Source: an uncultured Nocardioides sp. (lineage in GTDB: Bacteria; Actinomycetota; Actinomycetes; Propionibacteriales; Nocardioidaceae). From it: 64,000 nucleotides of DNA. The DNA is taken from contig NZ_CANKZF010000001.1 in assembly GCF_947488515.1 (NCBI RefSeq), forward strand, positions 1,116,001 to 1,180,000. Reading direction: 5' to 3'. Below are positions 57,409 to 64,000 of the stretch, piece after piece (position 1 is the first letter of the stretch; each line of letters starts with the position of its first letter). The notes beneath the pieces are model-generated. The model made no database searches and was not told the origin of the DNA. It saw only the letters and a list, made by a program, of their open reading frames with translations. A program made the translations under genes and the position numbers.

Positions 57409-58179
57409 TCAGGCGGTGCCGTGGCGTCGGACGAAGTCGACGATCTGGTCGGCGAGCTCGGGACGGCAGACGATGAGGTCCGGCAGCGAGGTGTCGTCCT
57501 CGTTGTAGACCAGCGGCGAGCCGTCGACGCGGCTGCAGTAGAGGCCGGCGGCACGGGCGACGACCACCGGGGCGGCGTTGTCCCACTGGTACTGCCCGCC
57601 GGCGTGGACGTAGGCGTCAGCGATGTCGCGCACCACGCTCATCACCTTCACGCCCGCGCTGCCCATCGGCACCAGCTCGGCGCCGAGGTCGGCGGCGAGG
57701 GCCTCGACGAAGGCCGGCGGGCGGCTCCGCGAGACGGCGATGCGGGGGCGCTCCGAGGTGCGCGGCGGCACCACGCTGGGGCGGCCGGTGCTGAACGTCT
57801 CCCCCAGCGCTGGCTGGGCGACCGCGCCCGCGACGAGCTCGCCGTCCTCCCAGAGGGCGACGTGCACGGCCCAGTCGTCGCGCGGCGGCTCGGAGAACTC
57901 ACGCGTGCCGTCGAGGGGGTCGATGATCCACACGCGTCGGGCGGTCAGCCGTGACTTGTCGTCGGACGCCTCCTCGGACAGCACGCTGTCGTCGGGACGG
58001 TGCTGGGTGAGGATCCGGTCGAGCTCGGCCTGCGCGGCGGCGTCGCCCGCGTCCTTGAGGGCCTTGCCCTCCAGACCGTCGGCCGCGGCCCCGGCGCGTA
58101 CGTCGAGCAGCACCGCGCCGGCCCGTTCGGCCGCCCAGACGGCGAAGGCGTGGTCGTCGAGCGTCGTGGGATCGATCAT
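57409..58179 (-). CDS. cysQ: 3'(2'),5'-bisphosphate nucleotidase CysQ
   Basis: A 256-residue inositol-monophosphatase-fold phosphatase with the metal motif DPLDGTREF (about residues 87-95) and the earlier Glu pair in SEEASDDK, plus QYQWDNAAP near residue 220 for the third metal site. It removes the 3'-phosphate from pAp left over from sulfate assimilation. An inositol phosphatase is an alternative, but the sequence string DGTREF fits CysQ. It lies 9 bp after the LuxR-type gene on the same strand. Confidence 0.85.
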   Translation of the reverse strand: MIDPTTLDDHAFAVWAAERAGAVLLDVRAGAAADGLEGKALKDAGDAAAQAELDRILTQHRPDDSVLSEEASDDKSRLTARRVWIIDPLDGTREFSEPPRDDWAVHVALWEDGELVAGAVAQPALGETFSTGRPSVVPPRTSERPRIAVSRSRPPAFVEALAADLGAELVPMGSAGVKVMSVVRDIADAYVHAGGQYQWDNAAPVVVARAAGLYCSRVDGSPLVYNEDDTSLPDLIVCRPELADQIVDFVRRHGTA

Positions 58180-58188
58180 GGCGCCAGC

Positions 58189-58965
58189 CTATCGACGGCC
58201 GGCGCCCACCTTCTCCCCGCTCCGGTCCCGGCCGGCGTGATCATCCGGGTCGTCGCCCGGATCCTCACCCGCTCCCCGGGGCCGGGGCACGATGTCGCCG
58301 CTTCCTGCGGCGTCGTAGGCCTGGTGGAACATCGCCACCGCCTTGAGCTGCGTCGAGGCGCCGAGCTTGGCGCGCAGCGCCTTGACGTGGCTGCGGACGG
58401 TGCCCTCCGCGACGCCCATCTCGACCCCGACCTCCGCGACCCGCCGACCTGAGGCGAGGAGCTCGAGCACCCGCCGCTGCTGCGGCGAGAGCGACTCGAG
58501 CTGGTCACGCACGTGGCGGCGTCGGTCACGGTCCCTGGCCCACGAGGTGCGCAGGGCCGCCCGCTCCTCCGGGTCCATCGACGAGGTGCCTGCGGTGAGG
58601 CGCTGGACCACGTCGGCGAGCTGCGACACCGAGGTCGTCACGGTCACCACGTCGACGGCGTCGTTGGACAGCAGTCCGCCCCACCGGGTCGAGGTGTCGG
58701 GAGAGCTCACGACCACCACTCGGGCGTCGCCCGGCTGGGCGAGCGCCTCGACATGACCGACGACGGCGGAGTTGTCAACCCCGTCGACGATGGCGACGAC
58801 CACCGCCGGTCGTGACGCCACGGGCACGGGAGAGCCGTCGTCGTCGACCACCGACTCCCACCTCCGGGTCTCGGCCGGCACCCCGACCGAACGCAGCGCG
58901 GCCGTGACCGCCTGCGCGACCAAGAGGTGCGGCGACAGCACCCAGACCGGACCTGGCACGCTCAT
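58189..58965 (-). CDS. LuxR-type regulator with receiver-like domain
   Basis: A 258-residue regulator. The N-terminal 120 residues have the shape of a receiver (VWVLSPHLLVAQAVTAAL, then VVVAIVDGVD and VVVVSSPD) but lack the normal acidic pocket at the start and the phospho-Asp in a DxxxP setting. The LuxR helix-turn-helix is at about 170-225 (LSPQQRRVLELLASGRRVAE first). A long acidic tail follows. The ATG at 58965 has GGAGGAGG. It stands beside a kinase-regulator pair on the other strand. Confidence 0.8.
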   Translation of the reverse strand: MSVPGPVWVLSPHLLVAQAVTAALRSVGVPAETRRWESVVDDDGSPVPVASRPAVVVAIVDGVDNSAVVGHVEALAQPGDARVVVVSSPDTSTRWGGLLSNDAVDVVTVTTSVSQLADVVQRLTAGTSSMDPEERAALRTSWARDRDRRRHVRDQLESLSPQQRRVLELLASGRRVAEVGVEMGVAEGTVRSHVKALRAKLGASTQLKAVAMFHQAYDAAGSGDIVPRPRGAGEDPGDDPDDHAGRDRSGEKVGAGRR

Positions 58966-59372
58966 GGGGCCTCCTCCCGCTTGCCGGCGGCTCCAGCCTG
59001 TCCGTCGTACGCCTCCACGCGTCCAGCCCTTGGCGAACGTGCACATATTTGGGGACGCGGCCCGCCCCCGACTTCCGGCCCCCGCCTGCGACTACCCCCT
59101 TGAGGGGAAATCGCCGCGTGCTCGGGCCACGCTGGGGACGACCTGAGGGGCTCCTTGATGAAGCCTCCACGAGTCCTGCGAACTGCGGACCAGACCGCCT
59201 TTGCCCTATTTGCGGTACGACCACAGAATCATTGGACCCCCCGCACCGTGAGTTGCACTCTCAGCCGAGAGCCTGGCTCACACGTCAGATGCACGTCGCG
59301 CTCGGCAGCTTTGGGAAGCAGCCGACGCGTCTCGACAACAACTTGGGCTGTACCGCAGGGGGGTAGCACGAA
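58966..59372. other. 407-bp gap without a supported gene
   Basis: The gap separates the LuxR-type gene (minus) from the kinase gene (plus), so it must hold both promoters. A GGGGGG run just before the ATG at 59373 may serve as ribosome site. Parts around 59200-59340 are lower in GC than the surroundings. I see no repeat and no RNA motif. An open frame from 59155 runs out of frame into the kinase and is not supported. Confidence 0.5.
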
Positions 59373-60875
59373 ATGCTGGGGTTTTGCAGGGGGGACACGC
59401 GCCACAGGTGCCGGACGGGGATCATGGGGCTCGCCTCGTTCCTCGTCCTGGTGTGGATCGGGTCGGGGACGGATCACGCATGGTGGTCACCGCCGTCGGC
59501 GTCGACGGTGCCGTCGCTGGGCGAGGGGGTCGTCAGCGGCGTCTTCGTCGCCGCCGCCGGCTGCACCGCGCTCATCACGTGGCGTCGGCACGCCGGCGCA
59601 GTGGCAGGCTGGACCGTGGCGACGGGCGCGCTCGTAGCAGCGCAGGCCCTGGTCGTCACGCTCATCGCGCTGCACAGCACGCCACCGCGAGGGGCGACCG
59701 TGCAGCTGCTCATGCTGGCGGTCGGCATGGTCGGGATGCTCGGGGTGGTCGTCCCGCTCCTGGCTCCCGAGCGCGTACGACGCGTCGCCGACGAGACCTT
59801 CGTCATCGGCCTCGGGCTGGGACTCGTGGCAGCGGGACACCTGCTGCTCCAGTTCCCGCGGGTCCAGCCGCCGTCCACGCAGATGCAGCTGCTCATCGGG
59901 GTCCTGCTCTGCACCCAGCTGCTGTCCGCGGTCCTCGTGCTGCAGCAGCGCGCGGGATCACGACCGATGAGCGCACTGCTCCTCGTCACGGTGGGCGTGG
60001 TCGTCCTCGGCCAGCTCGTGCCCCCGTCCGGGCTCGCCGGCGGCAACGTCGACGCCGCCCTCTGGCTCGCCCGCACGGCCGCCGGTGCCGCCTGGCTCGG
60101 GATCGCCTGGGCCACCCTGCGCCGGACCCTCGAGGACGAGCGGCAGCGCATCGACTCCTTCGAGCACGTGCTCGTCGACGCCACCCGCGAGCAGCGCGAG
60201 CGGCTGCACGAGCTGCGGAGCACGATCGCCGGACTGGTCGCCGGATCGGCCCTGCTCGACCGCGAGGACCTCACCAGCGAGACGCGCGAACGGCTGTGGG
60301 CGTCGCTCCGGCGCGAGCTCGACCGGATGGAGCGGATGCTCGCCGGCAACGGCCCGCAGACCGCCGACCTGCGCCTCGACGACGCGCTGACCAAGATCCT
60401 CGACCTGCAGCGGCTCAAGGGCCGCCACGTCGAGCTGCACTCCACCGGCGACGTCGTCCGGGCTCCGTTCGACGCCCTCGCCGAGGTGCTCAACATCCTG
60501 GTGGACAACGCCGCCAAGCACGGCGGGACCGACGAGAGCGTCGTGGAGGTCATGCGGCGCGACGAGGAGACGGTCGACATCACGGTGACCGACTTCGGTC
60601 GCGGGATCCCCCGGGACCAGCGGCCGCAGATCTTCGACTGGGGCAAGCGCGGCAGCGCCTCGAAGGGCGAGGGCATCGGGCTCAACGTCGCCCAGCGCCT
60701 GATGACCGAGGCGGGTGGCTCGCTGCGCCTGTCCGATCGGGCCGGCGCGGGATCGTCGTTCGTCATCTCGCTGCCCTCTCCCCGGCGCGCGCCGGAGAAC
60801 GACCTGGGCACCGCCCGACTGACGGCGCCGAAGCTGACGATGGAGGACGGCCGTGCCTGGCGCGTCTCGGGGTGA
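59373..60875 (+). CDS. Membrane sensor histidine kinase
   Basis: A 500-residue kinase with about eight N-terminal membrane segments (residues 15-260), a short coiled helix with phospho-acceptor H279 in REQRERLHELRSTIAG, and a HATPase domain with VLNILVDNAAKHGG (N box), TDFGRGIP (G1) and GEGIGLNVAQRL (G2). The broad multi-spanning N-terminus suggests sensing in the membrane. Its stop overlaps the response-regulator start by 23 bp, so they form a pair. Confidence 0.88.
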   Translation: MLGFCRGDTRHRCRTGIMGLASFLVLVWIGSGTDHAWWSPPSASTVPSLGEGVVSGVFVAAAGCTALITWRRHAGAVAGWTVATGALVAAQALVVTLIALHSTPPRGATVQLLMLAVGMVGMLGVVVPLLAPERVRRVADETFVIGLGLGLVAAGHLLLQFPRVQPPSTQMQLLIGVLLCTQLLSAVLVLQQRAGSRPMSALLLVTVGVVVLGQLVPPSGLAGGNVDAALWLARTAAGAAWLGIAWATLRRTLEDERQRIDSFEHVLVDATREQRERLHELRSTIAGLVAGSALLDREDLTSETRERLWASLRRELDRMERMLAGNGPQTADLRLDDALTKILDLQRLKGRHVELHSTGDVVRAPFDALAEVLNILVDNAAKHGGTDESVVEVMRRDEETVDITVTDFGRGIPRDQRPQIFDWGKRGSASKGEGIGLNVAQRLMTEAGGSLRLSDRAGAGSSFVISLPSPRRAPENDLGTARLTAPKLTMEDGRAWRVSG

Positions 60876-61536
60876 GCACAGGGTCCTGATCATCGACGAC
60901 CACCTGCTGTTCGCGGAGTCGCTCGAGCTCGCCCTCTCCCTGGAGGGCTACGACGTACGACGGCTGGAGCCGCCGGACGAGGGCGGGTCGATGGCCACGC
61001 TGAGGTCGCTCGCCCTGCGTGCCAACGCCCGCACGGTCCTGCTCGACCTCGACCTCGGCCGATTCGGCGACGGGATGAACCTCGTCGCGCCGCTCGCCCG
61101 GGCCAACGCCAACGTCGTGGTGCTGACGGCCTCGGACGACATCGGCCGCTGGGGAGCCTGCATGCGGCTCGGGGCACGCAAGGTGCTGTCCAAGACCGGT
61201 GCGCTCCAGCAGGCGCTCGCCACGGTGCGGCGGCTGCACCAGGGGCTGCCGGTGGTCACCCGCGAGGAGCTCGAGTCGCTGCTCGAGGCCTGGGCCCGCG
61301 ACCGCCAGGCCCACGACGACGTACGCCGCCGCCTCGACCTGCTCACTCCGCGCGAGCGCCAGGTGCTGGGCTCGCTCATCGAGGGTCGCACCGTGCGGGC
61401 GATCGCCCAGGACAGCGTCGTGTCGGAGGCGACGGTCCGCACCCAGGTGAAGTCGATCCTCGGCAAGCTCGAGGTCTCCTCGCAGCTCGCCGCCGTCGGC
61501 ATGGCCAACCAGGTCGGCTGGAAGGTCGGCGCCTGA
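60853..61536 (+). CDS. LuxR/NarL-type response regulator
   Basis: A 227-residue regulator with acids DD at about 15-16 (VLIIDDHLLF), phospho-acceptor D65 in TVLLDLDLG, VLTASDD and KVLSKTGAL (switch residues), and a LuxR helix-turn-helix at about 160-215 (LTPRERQVLGSLIEGRTVR first). It overlaps the kinase gene by 23 bp. Just downstream lies an exopolysaccharide gene, so the pair may control cell-surface polymer synthesis; this is inference. Confidence 0.88.
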   Translation: MPGASRGEHRVLIIDDHLLFAESLELALSLEGYDVRRLEPPDEGGSMATLRSLALRANARTVLLDLDLGRFGDGMNLVAPLARANANVVVLTASDDIGRWGACMRLGARKVLSKTGALQQALATVRRLHQGLPVVTREELESLLEAWARDRQAHDDVRRRLDLLTPRERQVLGSLIEGRTVRAIAQDSVVSEATVRTQVKSILGKLEVSSQLAAVGMANQVGWKVGA

Positions 61537-61762
61537 GCCCACCGGCTCGACGACGGGGTGCCGAGCCGCGCGCGCCGGCCGAGGCGCGTGCACGCGGAAG
61601 CGGCGGCCGAGGAGGGGGACCTCGACCGCCGCCACTGGTTCGCATCGGTTCCGGGTGACGAAGCGTGGGGTTCCGCGTCACGCCAGCGGCCACCGGGAAG
61701 GCGGCCAGTGCGGGGCTGGCCCGAGAAGAGCGAACCAGTGCTTGGTGCACCTCTTCGAGAGT

Positions 61763-61782
61763 AGGTCCGGCCGACCGGACCT
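61763..61782 (+). terminator. Perfect 8-bp hairpin after the kinase-regulator pair
   Basis: AGGTCCGG (61763-61770) pairs with CCGGACCT (61775-61782) over a CCGA loop, 226 bp after the stop. Confidence 0.5.
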
Positions 61783-61862
61783 GCCCATCCCTCTGAATGG
61801 GTATCTCCCCGGCGTGCACGGCTTTCGCTCATTTGCGGCATGCCCGCCCGGACGGGCGTTCC

Positions 61863-61868
61863 TAGGCT
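61863..61868 (+). promoter_or_regulatory. -10 box of the exopolysaccharide gene
   Basis: TAGGCT lies 57 bp before the ATG at 61925. Confidence 0.4.
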
Positions 61869-61924
61869 CGCAGCAAGGTCAGTAACGGGGCGCCTTGGGC
61901 GGTGTCCCGAAGGGGGTTGGGGAA

Positions 61925-63511
61925 ATGACGCAGGTCGTGACCGACATGGTGTCCGGGGTGGTGCCCGTCGTGGCACCCGACCCGGTGACCGACGCGACGG
62001 ACAGGGTGACCGACACGGTGACCGACGTCGTCACCGCGGACGGTGGCCTGCTGGACAGGCAGATCCCCCGCCCGCGAGGGGTCACCGCCCTGCCACTCGT
62101 CGCCCCGGCTGTGCTCGTGCCGACCGCCCCTCCGGAGCCGGCCGTCTCGACCGTCGTCCCGGAGCTGCCGCAGCGGAGGGCCGCCCGGGCGGTCCCGGTG
62201 TGGCCGGCGATCGTCCTCGACCTCGTGCTCGCGCTGGGACTCGCCGTCGTGTCGGTGTCCCAGGGCCGCCTCGAGCTGCCCGCCGCGATCGCGACGGCCC
62301 TGGCCTGGCCGCCGCTGCTCGCCGTGTCGGGTCGCTACCGGCGTCAGGCGCTCGGGCAGTCCCGTGGCGCCCGGCTCGGCGTGGTCCTCGCCGCCGGCGC
62401 CCGCACGGCCGTGCTCACCCTGGCGGTCTCGCCGCTGGTGTGGCACGCCGACCCGCTGGCCCTCGCCGCGCTGGTGGCCGGCTTCACCGTCGCCAGCGCC
62501 CTGCCGTTCGTCGCCGGCGTACGCCGTCCCCTCCCGCGCGTCGTGCTGGCCGGCAGGCCGCGCGACGTCCGCGAGGCCGTGGCGCACCTCCGGGCGAGCG
62601 GCACCCACGAGGTGGTCGCGGCCTGCCTCACCCGTGCGTCGAAGACGCCGGTGGAGGGCGACGTGCCGGTCTACGTGGGTCTCCAGGCCTCCTCGACAGC
62701 GGCCCACGACCACGGCGCCGACGCCCTGGTGGTGCTGCCCGGCGCGAAGCTGTCGCCCGCCGAGGTGCGCCGGCTCCACTGGTCCCTGTCCGGCCTGGGC
62801 ACCGAGCTCTTCCTCGGCACGGGCCTGCTGGACGTCGAGCCCCAGCGGACCCGGGTGATGTCGACCGCCGGCCTCGGCGTGCTGCACGTCGGCAAGCCGA
62901 CCCTCAGGGGGCCGCGCCGGCTGCTGAAGGACCTGGTCGAGCGGACCCTCGCGCTCGGCGCGCTGGTCCTCTCCCTCCCGCTGCTGGCCGCCCTCGCCGT
63001 GGCCATCCGGATGGAGACCCCCGGTCCCGCGTTCTTCCGCCAGGAGCGCATCGGGCGCGACGGCGTCCCCTTCACCATGCTGAAGCTGCGCTCGATGGGC
63101 GTCGACGCCGAGGCCGCCCGACTCGGGATGAGCGACGACAACGAGAAGGACGGCGTCCTGTTCAAGATCGCGCAGGACCCGCGGATCACGCCGCTGGGCA
63201 GCAAGCTGCGGCGCTACTCGCTCGACGAGCTGCCGCAGCTGTGGAACGTCGTCCGCGGCGACATGTCCCTCGTGGGACCCCGCCCGGCCCTGCCGTGCGA
63301 GGTCGCCCGCTACGACGTCGACCCGCGGCGCCGGCTCGTGGTCAAGCCCGGCGTCACCGGCCTGTGGCAGGTGTCGGGCCGCTCCGACCTGACCTGGGCC
63401 GAGTCGGTGCGGCTGGACCTGAAGTACGTCGAGAACTGGTCGCTGCGCCACGACCTCTCGATCCTCGTCCGCACAGTGCGAGCGGTGCTCGGTCACCGCG
63501 GCGCATACTGA
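61925..63511 (+). CDS. Polyprenyl-phosphate sugar-1-phosphate transferase (exopolysaccharide priming)
   Basis: A 528-residue membrane enzyme of the WcaJ/WbaP type. The N-terminal 100 residues include a repeated VTD pattern (VTDATDRVTDTVTDVVT), then four to five membrane segments, a CoA-binding-like middle and the C-terminal sugar-transferase domain (residues about 330-528) with FFRQERIGRDG, LKLRSM, SLDELPQLWNVVRGDMSLVGPRP and the final KPGVTGLWQVSGRSD. It links a sugar phosphate to undecaprenyl phosphate, the first step of exopolysaccharide assembly. It starts a locus that runs off the window. Confidence 0.9.
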   Translation: MTQVVTDMVSGVVPVVAPDPVTDATDRVTDTVTDVVTADGGLLDRQIPRPRGVTALPLVAPAVLVPTAPPEPAVSTVVPELPQRRAARAVPVWPAIVLDLVLALGLAVVSVSQGRLELPAAIATALAWPPLLAVSGRYRRQALGQSRGARLGVVLAAGARTAVLTLAVSPLVWHADPLALAALVAGFTVASALPFVAGVRRPLPRVVLAGRPRDVREAVAHLRASGTHEVVAACLTRASKTPVEGDVPVYVGLQASSTAAHDHGADALVVLPGAKLSPAEVRRLHWSLSGLGTELFLGTGLLDVEPQRTRVMSTAGLGVLHVGKPTLRGPRRLLKDLVERTLALGALVLSLPLLAALAVAIRMETPGPAFFRQERIGRDGVPFTMLKLRSMGVDAEAARLGMSDDNEKDGVLFKIAQDPRITPLGSKLRRYSLDELPQLWNVVRGDMSLVGPRPALPCEVARYDVDPRRRLVVKPGVTGLWQVSGRSDLTWAESVRLDLKYVENWSLRHDLSILVRTVRAVLGHRGAY

Positions 63512-63557
63512 CCGCGCGGGCACCATCTCGTCAACGACCGTGGGGGTCGAGCATCAG

Positions 63558-64000
63558 ATGAACACCAGACCTGTACGGGTCGCCGTGATCGGCGTCGTGG
63601 CCTGCCTGCTCCTCGGCGGCTGCGGCGCCGACGGGGCGTCCCCGGACGCCGCGTCCCCGACCGCGTCCCCGGAGGCCACCCGGTCCCCGTCGGCCGCAGC
63701 CCGCTCGAACGAGCCGGGCCGGACGAAGGACCGGGCCAAGAACCAGACGACGGACCAGGCGACGGACGGGACCGAGGACGGCTCCGACGGCAGCGGCCAG
63801 TCCCCGGAGCCCAGCCCGAGCGCCTCGCCCGGCACCGACTCCGACGACTCCACCGACGGCACCGCACCGGGCTCCGCACCCGCGCTCGAGATGCCCGAGT
63901 CGCCCGAGTCCCCCGTCTCCAGCCTCGCGGAGCTGCTGGCGCCGACGAACCCCGCGCCGCTCGTCACGACGCCGCTCCCCCGCGGCGGGAGCGCCGAGGG
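63558..64000 (+). CDS. Lipoprotein, N-terminal part (runs off the window)
   Basis: An open frame of 147 codons without stop. It starts with a signal peptide and lipobox (CLLLGGCGAD, Cys at about residue 22). The rest is low-complexity Ser/Pro/Thr/Asp (SPDAASPTASPEATRSPS, GTEDGSDGSGQ, SPEPSPSASPG), a typical cell-wall linker. It follows the priming transferase by 46 bp and may belong to the same locus. A functional domain must lie beyond the window. Confidence 0.7.
   Translation, partial: MNTRPVRVAVIGVVACLLLGGCGADGASPDAASPTASPEATRSPSAAARSNEPGRTKDRAKNQTTDQATDGTEDGSDGSGQSPEPSPSASPGTDSDDSTDGTAPGSAPALEMPESPESPVSSLAELLAPTNPAPLVTTPLPRGGSAE

Larger units (their letters stand above)
61537..61924 (+). 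other. 388-bp gap with terminator and promoter signals
   Basis: The gap holds a perfect 8-bp hairpin AGGTCCGG-CCGA-CCGGACCT (61763-61782), which may end the kinase-regulator mRNA, then a second short one, CCCAT...ATGGG (61784-61802). A TAGGCT -10 box at 61863-61868 would serve the exopolysaccharide gene. No gene is supported here. Confidence 0.5.

Noticed and set aside
59155..59637. Small plus-strand gene in the gap before the kinase
   Set aside because: It runs out of frame deep into the kinase gene, has no ribosome site and no recognisable domain.

Overview
The window reads as ordinary chromosomal DNA of a high-GC actinobacterium. The presence of mycothiol S-conjugate amidase, GTG starts, many 4-bp ATGA/GTGA gene overlaps and many leaderless-type promoters point to that group. 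The gene set (DUF4307, DUF501, a DevR/DevS-like pair, BTAD-AAA regulator) fits Nocardioides or a relative in the Propionibacteriales; the genus is inference. Many neighbours also recall the Mycobacterium tuberculosis Rv1020-Rv1026 block (mfd, mazG, eno, ftsB/divIC-like, DUF501, ppx) and the Rv1075c-Rv1083 block (SGNH esterase, cbs, metB, greA, mca).

Layout. 1-9 kb: the tail of an MMPL transporter, mca with a small membrane protein, greA, ilvA coupled to an AI-2E-type permease, and a metB-DUF202-glmL run. 8.5-10 kb: a repeat-bearing secreted protein and msrA. 10-18.3 kb: an accessory-looking block in which two alpha/beta hydrolases, an MFS carrier, a 99-residue protein with serine at almost every third position, and a cyclic-nucleotide-binding/glutaredoxin-like/flavoprotein fusion lie in one minus-strand run, divergent from a 1077-residue BTAD-AAA regulator. 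18.4-25 kb: small enzymes, a phosphatidylcholine-synthase-like protein, a subtilase, an ABC1 kinase, a SnoaL protein and two repeat clusters. 25-29 kb: a coupled MoxR-type ATPase / GNAT / VWA operon. 29-33 kb: a DevS-like kinase, DevR-like regulator, PNPOx-like and DoxX-like proteins with DevR-box-like palindromes. 33-38 kb: VOC, DinB, SEC-C, YigZ, YihY and TauE proteins. 38-49 kb: cbs, an esterase, a Bax-inhibitor protein, an RTX-like secreted protein, a tRNA, def, an ACT protein, UDG, ppx, DUF501, an FtsB-like protein and eno. 49-54 kb: mazG, a SurA-like lipoprotein and mfd. 54-64 kb: secreted proteins, a guanidine-III riboswitch in front of a SugE/Gdx exporter, cysQ, an orphan LuxR regulator, a kinase-regulator pair and the start of an exopolysaccharide locus.

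How the genes work together. Sulfur amino-acid metabolism is represented by metB, cbs, cysQ and msrA, and mycothiol detoxification by mca. mfd, mazG, UDG and greA serve genome upkeep and transcription. The DevR/DevS block is a likely hypoxia/NO response unit. The most unusual part is the 10-18 kb block, for which I know no described system.

Recurring DNA features: TANNNT-like -10 boxes lie 6-7 nt before many start codons (predicted leaderless mRNAs), and at least four families of short palindromic or tandem intergenic repeats are present. No CRISPR array, insertion sequence, integrase or rRNA was seen.
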